The notes under the pieces: generated by a model
Database searches by the model: none
The model's input: only the letters and a program-made list of their open reading frames with translations
Told to the model about the DNA's origin: nothing
Translations under genes and position numbers: made by a program
Part shown: piece after piece, positions 1-15,200 of the stretch
Layout of the letters: each line of letters starts with the position of its first letter
How positions within the stretch are numbered: the stretch's first letter is position 1
Assembly: GCA_000149265.1 (NCBI GenBank)
Contig: CH003067.1
Coordinates: forward strand, 218,889 to 282,888
DNA: 64,000 nucleotides
Origin: Ciona savignyi
Taxonomy: Eukaryota; Chordata; Ascidiacea; Phlebobranchia; Cionidae
Direction of reading: 5' to 3'

Positions 1-146
1 ACAGTCATCTTATGCATTCAGACATTTTAATAACTAAGGAAACTTCAACAACATTATATCCTCCCATTCTTCCCTCTCTATATGTCATTCCCTTTTTTTC
101 TCTATTTACCCTTCTTGCCAATCCCTTAACTGCTTTTTCTTTTAAG

Positions 147-263
147 AATCAGAAGAGACTGCACCAGCTACTCTGCAGAGTGAAATTAAACTCTTGTTTT
201 ACACTCGTCTCAGTGAACTGATGCCTCTGGGGACTGTGAATTATGAATCCATACAAGTTACTG
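147..263 (+). CDS. Exon: C-terminal part of a SEA domain
   Basis: The acceptor follows a pyrimidine-rich tract ending at 146 and the donor gtacgt begins at 264. The exon starts with two bases of a split codon and ends phase 1. The translated end, with GTVNYESIQVTG, matches the last beta strand seen at the end of the other SEA domains of this gene (for example DTIRVSG at about 14990-15010). Its presence shows that the gene extends upstream of the window. Confidence 0.65.
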
Positions 264-3200
264 GTACGTACGAACATTTATGTGGGATTTTAAAGTGTCT
301 CTATCTCCATACATGTGTTATAGTGTTATTCACAAGAATGATAGATGTAGATTTTGCATTAGTCTGTTGTAACTCATTCCTTTATCAATAAATTGTATGT
401 TTATGAAAACAATCAATGTAAGAACATAGGGTTGTGATCCACAGTCTAATAAACTGTGTGTTTGTGGTGACTCGTTTCTGATTCAGCTACACTTAACTGT
501 AAAAACTGTGAAAGACCACATAATCAAACTCAGATAACCCTTTACTATCATTTTTGTTTTGTTTTGCTAATTAGAGATATGTTATTATTATTAAAAAAGG
601 AAACTAAACTATTAAAAAACTACAACGGTTAAAACATATCAAAATAAAGTTGCAACTTTTAGATCTAAAAAATTAATTTCCCTTTAAGTTTTCTGTATTG
701 GTTAAAAAAATAGCATCTTTTTCAGTGTGTTAAATATAACTGAGACTTTGTTTTAGTTATTATTAATACCTAAACTACTGGGTTCAGGCAATATTTACCT
801 AGTCTAGTGCCCTGCCAAGGAATACAACTGACTACTTAGTGACTGGTTTCGATTCCACAACCTTTTTTCTTTGTTCAATCAGTCCGACCGGTTAGTCTGG
901 CGGTTTAGTGCGATGCCTTTCAACCGAAAGGCTGTAGGTTTAAAACTGGTCGCTAGCGAGTCGGCTGTGTCCCTGGGCCAGACACTTAATGGACATTGCC
1001 TGAACCCAGCGGATTAGTGGGTTCTACCAAATTGAAGGAATGTGTCTGTCATACACAACACACTGAAATTGCTCCGGTAACCCTAAGGTGGGAGGACGGT
1101 GATCTGACGATTGCTCCCCTTGGTTTTCCCATTCACGGGGATAAACATGAATATCCTTTCCTATCCTATCACAACCAATAAACCAACCATTGCAATGTTT
1201 CAACAGATATAGATGAATGTAGGAACCAATTAGCGGACTGCAGGGGAAACCCCTGTTCCAACACCATAGGAACATTTGAATGCAGTTGCCCATTTAGGAC
1301 GGTGGATGTGAGTTCGGATTATCTCCTTCTACCTGGCCGACGTTGTTTGGGTATTGTTTTTATACTTTGTCCTTTTTTATCGATTTTTAATATTTTTAGG
1401 ATGATTTAGTAACGGAATATTAGAAAAATTTAAATTTTTCAAACAAATTTCTACACTTCTGTTTTTTTACTTTTTAACCATAAAATATGCTGATGTCATT
1501 TTTATTGAATATTTATATTGTGTTTTTATTGTTTTTATTCATATTTTATTCTATTGCTGTAAAGTTTAGAGGAATAAGTAGTCAACCCAAGTATCAATAG
1601 CTCTTGGGATGTTTAACAGCTCTTGGCTCTTGGGATGTCATAAAACATGCTGATGTCATTTTTATTGAATATTTACATTGTTTTATTTTTATTATTATTA
1701 TTCATATTGTATTCTATTGCTGTAAAGATTGGAGGAATAAGTAGTCAACTCTTGGGATAAACACAACTGAACTTCATTTATGCCAGTGTGTGCAAAGTAA
1801 CCGGTGTATAACTTTTCCAATCCATTCCATCATCCACAACAGCATTCGATGAGCCTCAAAGCTTCCGTGCCGCACTGAGCGATCCACGAACGGCGCTTCT
1901 TACGTGGACAATCCCGCCTATGATGAGACAAAGAGAGCTTCGTTTCTTTTTCATGGTTCAGTCTCGGAGGATAAGCGATCCGGAATCAAATACGAGTCAG
2001 TATTTGCCACTGTTTTGTGTATCAAAATTTCTATTACCGTACATAACATATTTTTGGGTTGCTAAAGCAAGGCTGTGCAAACATATGTATATCAAAGTTA
2101 CAATCAACGATTTTCTTACTACAAAATGTGTTTATTTTGCCGACCTACCTCTTATGAAATATTAGATGTTTGGATATCCAAATTTAATTTTTTTGGAGAT
2201 GTATGGGATATGCCCCTCTTTTTTAAATAATTTTTTGGTTAGAATATGATTTTGTATTATTTAGCATTGTTTGGTTATAGTTTGATACATCTGACATACA
2301 TTTGACATTAAGGGTGAAAAATAACATGGGAAATCCTTATATTACTTTATGTTCAGAGTTCCATTAACAGAGCTATAACAATGCAATAATTGTTTAAACG
2401 CTTCTGCAGTAATTGCCAGAGTTTATGTTTAACTTTTAAAATCCTTGAATTCAGGCAACGTTCTAGATGACTTTCCAAAGAATGCATAATTGCCTTCACC
2501 AAGGGTACATATAATATTCGCACAAAATATTAAATACAAAATATAATAGTTTCATCTTTTGCAACAGCAACAAGATTTCCCATCGAAGACGGTGTTCCAT
2601 TCTACGAAAACAACTTCGCGATGACCGTGAGAGTGACCGATCTACTTTCAAACTCAGCATACGAGTTCCGAGTAGCAGCCGCAAACACAGCAGCAGTTGG
2701 GAAATACACAGCGTGGGTTTCGCTGGAAACAAGTAAAGTTTTTTTGTGATAAAAATTAAAATTTTATTTGACGAAACAAATTAGATCTTGGCGGTGAATT
2801 CTTGGGATAGAACAATATACTTCTTTATCTTTATGATGAGATAATGCATAAGAGTGCTGTTATAAAATATGGTTTAACATTTTTTTAAATTTTTTTTTTA
2901 TTTTGCTTGTTTATAAATACAAAGTTTTCAGGTTGAAATAGGATACATCTATAAAAGTATGTTCTAAAATAATAGTTGACCAAACAGCAGTACCTAATTA
3001 TAATTTTTATGTGATATTAAAATGCGATGTTTTGTTGCTTTTTTTCTATCAGGTCGGTAATATTACGTTCATTTTGTATACAGTGCATAATGTTTATAAT
3101 ATTTCTTTAAAAAGATATACAGCCTTTACTGGTTAAAGTGTTTTTTTCTGTAATCTCAATAAACAATAGTCTAAATTTAATATAAAAAATTTTTAAACTG

Positions 3201-6200
3201 ACATTAAACGATGTGGTAAAAAGAAGGAAATGCTGCAAAAATATTAATAATAATGCTGCAAAAATATTAAAAGCTAAATCTATATCAAGTTTTAGTTTAG
3301 ACACAGAAATAAGATTAAGACTAAATTGGTCACAAAAATTTAATATTCTAAATGCATTTTTGTTTAGGTTACTTGATATTTGTGCTGAAGCTTAACCTGA
3401 CCCGAGTACTTTATGTGACGGATTTTGAAAATCCGAATCATGCAGCTACGATGAGGGTGACAGAAAGTGTAAGGAACCTGGTGGGTAAAATAATTTCTCT
3501 AAGAAGTAGCACTTGTAACTGAAAGTAATTACAATGAAGATTTATTGTAGCCAAATTATTGTACAATAAAGGATTTATTGTTTTTATATATTGTAGGATT
3601 TATTGTAATTAATCGAATATTTACAAATGTTTTACCGTTACACTAAAGCTGCTTATATAAGTTGGCCAAGTATATTGGCTAATACTGTGCATTTGTTTCT
3701 TTGTTCTGTTTCTTTCGTCAAGTTATTTAAGTAGCATTTCATTCTCAGGTTAGCAGAGTGATGGGGAACAAGATCCAGCAATACATTTCAACCGGCAACA
3801 TCACTCTGACACCAGGAATCTTGGACCGAACCTACGCGTGAGTTTAAATTTTTATTTTTGAGGATTTTTGTGTTGTTTATTTCCATTTTGCTTTTCCAGG
3901 ATAGCCCATTTATTGTTTAAACCGAGGTCTCCAGTAGTACCTAACCAAATAGAGCAAGCATTCAGACACAACGCAATATTTGAGATGTCACTTGGTGTGG
4001 ATTTTGATGCTGTGGAAATCAAAGGTACTTTCTAGATATATATATATTTTTTATGGAAAATAAAACTTTTTAACTTCCGCACACTTTTGTGTTTTATTGA
4101 ATTAACTCTTTCACTCTCGGCTAAATGCATTAATTCAAACATGCTGTCCCGCAGTGTTTTTTACAATTTTTAGTCATTTTTCAAATTAGCACAGTTTTTC
4201 AAAAGTTTATCGCAAGTTAACACGACTCCTATTGGCTGAGTTTGTCATGTGTAAATTCGTGTGAAATCGATAGAAATAAGAGGCAAAGCCTTGAAAAAGA
4301 AAGGCTATCACTCCTCGCATTTTTAATATTTCTCCACGAAAATTACAGAGAATAAATAAGAGGGTTTCCTTGATCGAATGAGCCATAGCTGAGGTCTCTA
4401 CCATTACACATTGCGGAGAAATCGTTTTTTAGATTTGCACCTACTTATGTGGAACGCGGGATACCATGTTTTTCCACCAACTCGCGATATATCGCAGGTT
4501 GGGACGCAAAGAGTTAATCAATTTTTATAGTTATAATTAATACAAAAAGAATCAGTGCATGATTTTGTGCTGCCAAAGTTATACTAGGTTTTAAGCAACA
4601 TTCCTGCAGGGCAAGGACAAAAAGTGATTTGCAAAAAGAGCAAAAAGAAATTTTGACGAAAAACGGCAAAACATATTTCCAAAAAGGGGCAAAAGTAATT
4701 TATAAAATCTAGGTTGTTTTAAAAGGTCAAAACACCTTAATATCATGTTGCCAAAGAGCAAAGGTGATTAGCTAGATACTGATTTTTATTTCCCAAACTC
4801 CCAGTCAGATTCGCCCCAAAAACCTCTATGAGTTATTCTGAACTTAAACTACTGAGTTATTCTTTACTACTGTACTGAGTAAATGAGTTATTCTTACCTT
4901 AAACTAAGTACCGATCTTATGCAGATTTTGACGAATGTGCGACTGGATTTGACGACTGTTCCCCACACGCCATCTGCTCCAACGTGGAATCAGGGTTCAA
5001 CTGTGAGTGCAATGCTGAATACGAGGATTGGAGTAACAGGAGGAATTTTCCACCTGGGCGGATCTGCATAGATGAAGGTACTGAAATGTTCTCTTTTTTG
5101 GAAACTTTGAAAAAAATATTCAAAAACAAAAAGTTTTGAATAATTTCCTGTTTTGGAAGCTTTATGAAAATATTTATTTAAAACCAAAACGTTTACAAAT
5201 TTTTCCTTTTTGAAATCTTTACAAAAAAAACCAAAACGTTTTAAAAATTGTTTTTTTTTGGGAGTAATTAGAAAAAAATATTATATTACAAAAGTTTAGA
5301 AACTTTTCCTTTTTGGTAGAATTAAAAAATAATTATTTGAAAACATAAATTTTTAAATATTTTTTTTATTAAACAGCTTTTTACATAAGCTACAAACAAC
5401 TTAGAGGATAGTAAGTGGACGAAATTGCGTTCGATTTTAAAATATTTTTGTATATGGCAAAATTGTAAAAGTTAATGAAGTTAAATATAACAGTATGGGC
5501 GTCACTTAAAACAGAAATATTTAATTTCGGTATCTTGCTTTATACAATGAAAAATAGTTGCTGGTATCAAGAAAGCTTATATAGTGCTATAAAATATTTT
5601 TATATGTAATATTAAAATTATGAAATTATAAAATTTCTTAAAAATTGAAATTTTTCTCTAGATATGATGACAACTACAGCTCCATCTAGCAACCCCAGCA
5701 CCGATGTATACAACAGAACCACCCCAACTGAGCCCCCCACTACTACAGTACCCCTACCTAATGTGTACATAGATGGGGTGGCGGTCACCCCCACTAAATT
5801 AAAGCTGACTTGGTCCAGAACCACCCCTCCTCAAAGTGGAAGAAGAACTAGTGATCTTGACTATGTCTTTCAATATAAAGTTAAAGGTAAAATGGCTCCA
5901 CCATAGCTAACATTAGGACCTCATGCTTAAACCAACTCAGATTTTCATAGATTAACTAAGACCTAACACTTGGCAAAGGATGTTTATTTTAGAATGAATT
6001 TTGAATTCAATTCGAATGGTCAATGATTTGGAATAATTTTTTGATTGTAGTAATTTGAAATTAAGTGCTTATCTTAAAAACAAGATAAGGATATCCCTAT
6101 GCTTGGCCAAACTTATAGCTTCATAGATAAACCAAGTCCTAACCTTTCAGCCCATTCTAAACTGTGTAGATATGTCTGACCAGTTAGCTTACTTAGTAAA

Positions 6201-9200
6201 AGCACTTAACAACTGCCATTGGTGGTTAAATCGAAATTAGCCACTGGCTGATTTTTGGATCTTTAGGTAAAAGAAATTCTCAGATGTCTCCTTTCTCAGT
6301 GCACTGTTACACTTAACTAAAAAAAAGTAAAAACTAAATATCACACTGTAATAACTTTTGTAATGCACTGGGCGACGCATGATTGCATGTGTGATGTTCC
6401 ATCCACAGGATAACATATAAATATGTATGAATAACAAATTCACTTTTACTCAGATAAAATATGATGATTTTTAAAACAGTGCTCTGCAACATTATTTCAC
6501 TCACGGCTCATTTAAAAACTTACTAAATTTGACGGCACATTAAAGTCAAAATTATACAATCTTTTATGAATTTAAAATTATACAAATAATACAATTTTCT
6601 GTCAAGCTAAATACACTTGATAATATATAAGCAAAGTATTTGATGGCCGTAATATTCAAATTTAACCAAGCATTGTCTTATTCAACCAAGCATTGTCTTG
6701 CTGCACAGTAGAGTGACATGACACACTAGTTGCCGAGAACTGTTTTAACATGAATGTATATAACATAAATATGATTATGGGAATAAACATGGACATATAA
6801 TGACCCGTCACTGTTCACCCACAGGATTAAAAAAATTGTATTACGTGAATCGTCGTTGATTAATTCTTGTTAAAACCTTTCCCTCTTCACCAGGCTTTAC
6901 AAGGTGGGAACGACGTACAGTTGCTTCTACGGTCAGCAGCCTCATTATATCAGGTTTGCGAGCCAATGTCTTGTACTTGGTTCGCGTCGCTGAAAAGTGG
7001 AAAGATTCAAGCGACGCGCATACCTCGTTTGGCCCACCCATCGAAATCAGAATGAGTTAGTATTTGTTAATCTTTTTTTTTAGAAAATGTTGTTTTTTAG
7101 ACCTTTTTAATTACAAAGCAAAACTTCAGCCGGAAAGTTCACTTTTTATAAAATCTTTTTAATGTTGGTGGTGAGGTGATTGTTAAATACAAAGTTGTTT
7201 GTCTTATAAGATTTTACCTCACTTGGTGATTTAAACATATTTATTATTTTTTGTATTAAATTCTTAAAAATACAAGAATTCTATTTTAAACCGATGTTTT
7301 TTGTGCTATTATAGATTCAAACTTTAAACAAAAGTAAATCGGAAATTTTCTCTTTTATTCCAGGTATAAAATCATTCCGGATTTTTCTTCGATTCCCGAC
7401 CTTATCCTCTAATAATTTGAACACAAACCATTTGAAATCTCAGTTGAAAGCTTCAATATCCAACTTTGTAAGCTTTGACAGTAACTTTTGCTTAGTACTG
7501 CTATGCTACCATATTTTCTAGCTGTAATACCTGCAGTTGGGTGTTCAGAGCTATTAAGCTACATGTTGAGTATTGGAAATTGCTTATGATATTCATGCTT
7601 AATCCTGGACACTAGCAGAACAAAGGAATATGGACTTTCAAATAAAAGATGGGAACTGTATCCATTGTTTAACCAGTTTTGTTACTGTTAGTATAAATAA
7701 AGGACAACCTTTCTTTTTTTTATCCTTATTTGCATTTGGCCATAATCATCATACTTTTAAAAGTAACACCCTTGCCTCCATTTACTAGACACATTTTCAC
7801 ATCTTCTAATTTTATCATCAGCTCTCTGACACGTTCACAAGCACCCCTGTGCTCACTGCATTCCCATCCCTAAAGTTTGGAAGATCTTCTCAGGATGTCA
7901 CGTTCGCTGCAATCCCAGATACTGGTTTGTGGGTTATATTGATATTAAGCACAAAATGTGTTTAATAAATTAGAATTAGTTTGGGACACATTGGCGTGTA
8001 AATCTGAAAAAAATTATGGTGTTTTGAAAGCCTTATGAGTGTATTTCTACTTTATGTTAGTAAGGTTGGTAACATGGCAGGACCGTTAAATGCGTGGCCT
8101 TTCAATCGAAAGGTTGCAGGTGCGAAACTGGTCGCTAGCTAGTCGGTTGTGTCCTTGAGTAAGGCACTTTACGCACATTACCTGAACCTAGGGGATCAAT
8201 GGGTTCTACCAAATTAAGGGAACATGTCTATCATATACATTACACTAAAATAGCTCCTGGACCCGACGATGGGCGTGAGGTGATCTGACGATTGCCCTTG
8301 TGTTAATCCCCTTGGTTTTTCCATTCACGGAGATAAACTTGAATATCCTATCCTGGGACCAATCTGATGCACTAACATCTTTTTCCAAAAAAATATATTA
8401 ATCGCCCAGAATCAATATTGTTTTGAGAAATGGTGTTCAGACCTGCCAGTATTGTTGAAATATCAGACTAGATTCAAAACCGTAAAGTTTATATTAGCTC
8501 AATGCAACAATTTCGTAGCACTTAATGGACTATATATTGACCAAGTATCCTAAATTATTCTTGGCAATTTTTCCTACAATTTAGAGCCGTATAAATCAAG
8601 CAGACGTTGTTTTAAACCACTGCAAAGTATTAGGCAATCTAAACAGTTAGTGGTCAAATGGTTGGCACGGTTTATATACAGCATTCTATTGAAAGACAGA
8701 TCTACGAGCCACCGGTTGAAAACTAGACCCGGTTTTAAAAATAGCAACTAGAAGACTGCTGTAATAGCTTTGGTAATTGGCTGTGTGCAGAACATGTATA
8801 ATCATAAGATTATCTTTTACATACAATTTTACATGTTTTAGACATATGTCCTTCACAACTTATGTAATCAAACTCTAGAGTATTTAAGGTTTTATTGCAT
8901 TTCCATTAAAAAGTATAAACTTACAGTATCAAATAATATAATTACTTTCAGGTATAATATCGTCCACAATATTCTACCTGACAAGCTCCAGCACTGCTGG
9001 TTTGGAGGATTTAAGGAACGCCTACTTTGAAGGATCTGTTAATGCAGGACGACAGTATCCGACCGTGTTCATGTCCATTGAAGGTAGCTTTTCATGACAT
9101 TTCTCTCATATTTGGGACAGCCGTATGCTTGCATCTTCTAGGCCAGCTATGTGTTATCAGTGTCTAATATGACAGGAGTGGTTCTTTTCCCTAGGGTCGT

Positions 9201-12200
9201 AAAAACATATTTTTCCCCAGGAGTATGAAAATGCATAAAAAAGAAAGACTTATATCTTGGGAAAGCTTATAAAGTAATTATCAGGTAGCCACCTGCCCAC
9301 AGTCATGTCACCGAATCTATTGCAGTCTGTTAGAGGGGACATTGATGCAGTGTTTATTCAACTTTATCCGCTAATTTTAGGCAATGTCTGTGTCTTACCT
9401 AAGAAAACAACCAACTACCATCTGTTTTTGATCCCATCATATGTCACCTGAGGATCCTTTGTCCTACCTGTGCAATTGAATTAAAATTTACATCAATTAT
9501 TCAATTTCTAAGAACAGTTGTTTTTAATTAATGTGTTACCCCTGTTATTGTTAATTTTTCACTCTTAGCATATAGCATACTGTACAGAGTTGTAAGACAA
9601 AAGATAAAACTTAAAACTAAAACTACTGTATATAATGAAATGTTTAAGACTTTTGTTGTTCTGACTTTTATTCATAATAGTCTTCTTTTTCAAGGCCTAC
9701 CAATATATTTTAGCTGAGATATGTACGCTATGTAATAAACCCATATAGTTTTTTACCATCCTTTAAAGACGTTTAACTCAAATGGCAGACGTAAATGAGT
9801 GCGCTAAATCGAAGCTTAACGATTGCGCACCCACTGCTTCGTGTACGAACACCGTCGGTTGGTACTCATGCGCCTGTCGAGCCGACTCCGTCGACGGAAG
9901 CCACACCTACAACCTGCTACCTGGCAGACTTTGTGTGGCGGTGGCCACCCCACCACCCACTGCAGCAACACAACCAGCTTCACCTTTGATTCCAGTACAA
10001 TCAGGTATTAACCCTTTAATTGCTGCTGTTGACTTGAAAAGTCGACAGTGCCGAAAGTGGTCTGGTCGGTTAGTCTGGCGGTTAAGTGCGTCACCTTTTA
10101 ATCGAAAGGTTGCAGGTACGAAACTAGTCGCTAGCTATTGGTTGTTTCCTTAGGCAATGGCACCTTGTGGACATTGCCTAAACTCAGCGGATTAATGGGT
10201 TCTACCAAATTGCGGGAACGTTTCTATCATATACAACACACTGCAATAGCTCCGGTAACCGGACGGTGGGCGCGAGGTGATCTGACGATTGCCCTTGTGT
10301 TAACCCCCTTGGTTTTCCCATTCACGTGGATAAACATGAATATCCTATTCTATCCTAACTGCCGTTGTTGACTTGAGAGGTCGACAGTGTCGAAAATTAC
10401 ATAACTAGACAAGAAACAGCCGATTTCGATCAGCGAGGTGGTGCTGGAAAGCTGAATAGTTTCTGCGTTTACCAATACAAATTGATTTATAGCTTTGCAA
10501 TTGATATTTTTAAGTTATTTAAGTTTTAAAAAAATGTATGTAATTAATTCTAACTAAGATTTCATTTAAATATTATTTTCCTTTTCATGTCATTTAACAA
10601 GGGATTAAATACAATATTCCTACATTATAAAACGGAAGATGTGTTATTACACCATTAACCACCTCCATCGACCCTACGTAGTGTGTTGTGTATGATTGAG
10701 ACGTTTCTCTAGTTTGTTATAACATTTTATTAATCCACTGGGTTAAGGAAATGTCTGTTAAGTACATTGCCTAAGGACTCACCCGTCCAGCCTGCAGCTG
10801 GTTTGGATCAAACAACCTTTTAACTTCATGCACGCTCTTGCCAAATATGTTTATATTAACACAAATAAATTTGTGTTTTAACAAATAACCGAAGTAACGA
10901 TGTAAGGAAGTTGTATAGAGTTTAGATTACTTAAAGTTCATCTGAGTTTATCTCAACTTCCACATAAAGTTGTATTAGTGTTCTCTTGAGTGATATAAAC
11001 TCAACAGTGGTGTTCTGGCTGTATGCATTTTTTTAACATGCGCTTTTTTTTATTTACAGATACTAGTCTACCGGTTGTGAATGGGCGTCAACTCAATTCT
11101 ACCCTGATACCAATTGCTACACAGACAATCAGGTAAGTGGCATTTTACTCAAAATACCTAAGAATATTTTTGTGAGGCAAAGAACGTATTGTAAGAAAAA
11201 TTTTATTAGCTAATGTAGTCACTGTAGAAATTCAAATTTGGTCAGGTTTCTTTAGTTACTAGATTTGTTACAAGACCCTTTAGATACTAGATTGTTTGAT
11301 GTAAGTGCATCGGATTATATGGTTAACAATATAGAGCTGTTTTATGCAGACAATAAGACAGGATACTTATATTTTTCTCTGTAGATAAAAAAGCAGTGGG
11401 CGTTATAACTAATCTTCTGATTACCACATGCCAAATTGGGTTACCAGACCTATTGCAGTGTGATAAATATAATGAATACATTGCTAAAATTTTGTTTGAC
11501 CCCAATGGACAACTGAGTTCATGTAATTTGTTGATTTGCTTTTTTAAGAACTCAACCCTACTTGTTATTGGAGCCAACTTTTTGCAAAAAGTCTATTAAG
11601 AACCGCTGTGCAAACTGGCCAAAATGGTTAAAATGGAACCATAAGCCCATGAACAATAGAATAAGATGACTGGTAAAACCCAAGGGAAACGTGAGATTTC
11701 CCCACGCCCACCGTCATGTTTCCGGAGCTATTGCATTGTGCTGTTCTCTGATCAGGGTATTTCAATTTTGGTAAAATCCATTTAAGTGCCTTGCCTAAGG
11801 ACACAACTGACTAGCTATTGATCAGTTTTGAATTTTTAACATGTTGAATAAAGACGACTCAACTCAGACACAATTGTCTTTTTTTTTTTCGCTCCCTTTC
11901 ATCTGGAAATCCGGATGCCCTTCCATTAAGACATACCACCCATACTATAATAATGTGATATATCTTGTATTCCACAGCACCACAGTTACAACCACAGCAG
12001 AACTGCCTCACACTCCAGTCAACTGGATCGGACTGGCGGATGTGGCTTGCAGAAGAGGCCAGCTCAAAATTGATGGAACTTGCCAAGGTATTTAACTTGT
12101 TCTTACACAAACTGTGCAAGTAAGATTCTTGGATAATAAACTTCAGAAAAAAATTGTTGAGGGCTAAGTTATGAGGTGTTAGGTTGTAAAGCTTAAACTT

Positions 12201-15200
12201 TTAAAGTATCCAAATTAAATATATGATTTAAGAATATTTTATTTCTCGGATAAATTAAATTTTTACAAAAAAAAACTAACTTTTAGTAGGTAATCTTTTA
12301 ATTTTAATTAAAGGAATAAAATAAGTACCTTCATCTCTGTAAAATGGTGTTTAGTGTTGTGGCTATGCTTTCAACTGCTTCTTATATATTTTGGATTAAA
12401 ACACCAGTAGTCCAGTAGTGAAGATTGATGAATAAACTTTTTGAGTTTATGAGATCTCCTTTTACTATGTCCCTTGTATAGCATCCGTAGTGGTGGTTGG
12501 ATGGCTTACTAAAATACTAGACCTGATTTAGTGTATGAATGCATTTATTATTAAAGATATTTATATAGGTTAGTGTATGATATATTTTCCACTAAATATA
12601 AAAATTGCAAGGAAGAACAAATCTTCAGAATAACTTTTATCCACCATTGGATTACCGAAGCTAATGCAGTGTAATGTATTGTATATGATTAAGGCGTTTT
12701 TTCAGTTTTCAGTTTTATACAACCTTTAAAACCACCGAGTTGAAGTAATGCCTTGCCCAAAGCTTCATAGACCTGGTTTTAATTCCCCAACTTGTGGCTT
12801 TTACCGATCGAGATAACCAGTTTATGATTGATTTACTTAATACAACACTGGATCAAACCCAACTAATATGTAAGCCGCTGGATTAAATGTAAACTTCTGG
12901 CTTAAACCTAAATCAAACTTTGAGATTAAACCTGAAGACTTATGTTTGTTTCTGCACAGGTTTATAAAATTTTAAACCTTAGAAATATGTTTTAAGTTTT
13001 CAAATTCGTTTGCAGACGTCTATGTGTTCCTTGGCACACTGGACGCGATGCAAACTTCTGGAGTTAATGTCACTGCTGCCAATCTGGTGGGTCCAGGACG
13101 AACCTTCGTATCTCGCTTCATAAAAGCTGCGGTGAGTGGGGAGTGTATCGGGCCAATCTTCGTAATATAGAAAATATTCATATTATTGTTTTTCATAGGA
13201 AAATATTCATATTTATTTTTTAACATAAAATAATCTTCATGTTTATTTTTTAACATAGGGAAATATTCATATTTATTTTTTAACATAGGGAAATATTCAT
13301 ATTTATTTCTTTAACATAGAAGAATATTCATATTTATTTTTAACATAGAAAAATATTCATATTTATTTTTTAACATAGAAAAATATTTATATTTATTTTT
13401 TAACATAGGGAAAAATTTATATTTATTTCTTTAACATAGAAGAATATTCATATTTATTTTTTAACATAGGAAAATAATTATGTTTATTTTAAACATACAT
13501 GGTGGTGTTTTACAATGAACAACAAGAAATAAATAGAAGATCGTGTTGCATGTTTTCATAGTAAAAATGAAAAAATAAACAAATCTCTAAAAAACTAAAC
13601 TAAACAATCATCAGAATACCTTGGGTACCAGGTTTGGTAACCCAGTCATTGAAGTGTATTGTGTATCATTAAGGCTTTTCCCCTGTTTTGTACAACCCGA
13701 TTTATTCACTGGATTCAGGCCATTAAGTGCCTTGGCCAACTCGCATTAATCAGCTTAGCTACACAAAATTTTGCAAAGTTTATTTGAATCTATCTATAAT
13801 TTTTCGTTTGTATTTTTTTGACCAGTTGGATCCAGGTATTCGGTCAGCTGAACGAGGTGACAAGTTTTTCCAAAACTCAAATTCAGCACCTAGAGGCACT
13901 TCCGTCAGTGGGCGCTCGTGTTACGTTCGTGATCATCTCCGAAAAACACACGTCCGATGACGTCACTAGATTTCGCCGGCAAACGTTCTTCAACATGCAG
14001 GTAACGACGGGATATGCATTTTTCTGCCTTCATGGGAATGGAACGTGAAACGGTCGTGTCGCCAAATGGTTATCGCCACTTAATTATTTTTTGCTTGACA
14101 TTTAAACAAAGAATCTCATGTCAAAACTGAACCTGGTTAAAGGATACGATGGGATAATCATTTTAAGCATGGGGTGTTATCACACGGACAATCATCATAT
14201 CAGATTATAAGAAGGAATGGTGTAATGCACTAAACTTGTCATTTCTGTTGGGTGTTTCAAGCTTAAACAGGTTGTTGGGATCAGCATCTTGGTTAGTTGG
14301 TTGTGTGATTGGGTAAGTCACTTTGCAAACATCGTTTAAACCCAGTAGAGTTTTCGGTGAAACTATAGTGTAGCAACGTCTAAGTCATATAAAAAAGCCA
14401 TATAAAAAAACAGGGCAATAGCTTCAATGACCCGACGGTAGACACGACGTAATCTGACAATTGCACATAGGATAGGATATTCATGTTTATCCCCGTGAAT
14501 GGGAAAACCAAGGGGGTTATCACACGGGCAATCGCCAGATTAGCTCGCGCCCACCGTCGGATTACCGGAGCTATTGCAGTGTGTTATGTATGATTTACAC
14601 GTTCCTTCAATTTGGTAAAACCCATTAATCCGCTGGGTTCAGGCAATGTCCGTTAAGTAAGTGCCTTGCCCAACAAAACGGGCGGCTAACCATTGAGCAG
14701 TTTCGAACCTTTAACCTTTCGGTTGAAAGGCGGCACACTAAACCATCAGACTAACCTGTCGGACATAACGCCCTATTGCGTCCACAGGGATAAACTATGA
14801 ATTACCCTATCATTTGGTATGGTCTTTTCGACGTGTGCAAAATCTTGCACATACAATCACGTCCCAAATAACCATTCACCGTCTGTCCTTAGATGACTGC
14901 CCGTGCAATACAACGCGGGTTAACCCGAACACTGCTTGCTTCTGATGGTCTTGTTTCTCCGATTAGGGGAACTCCCGTGCGCTTCAAAGTCGACACTATT
15001 AGAGTATCGGGTAAGCCAAATGTGTGTTTGGTCGTTAATACGATTAACTTTATCCGTACATGGTCCTTTGTGACCGAAGATAATAAAATATAAAATATGT
15101 AAGTAGATAAAATAAAATATGTAAGTAGGGATTGTTAAAAATAAAAAAAATGAAAGTATTTGAAGAAACAAATTTTTTTTGGTAAAAAACCTATTATGCA

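Noticed and set aside
13020-13286. Minus-strand frame with LKNKYEYFPM-type repeats
   Set aside because: It is the minisatellite read backwards and overlaps the SEA exon; no splice or domain support.
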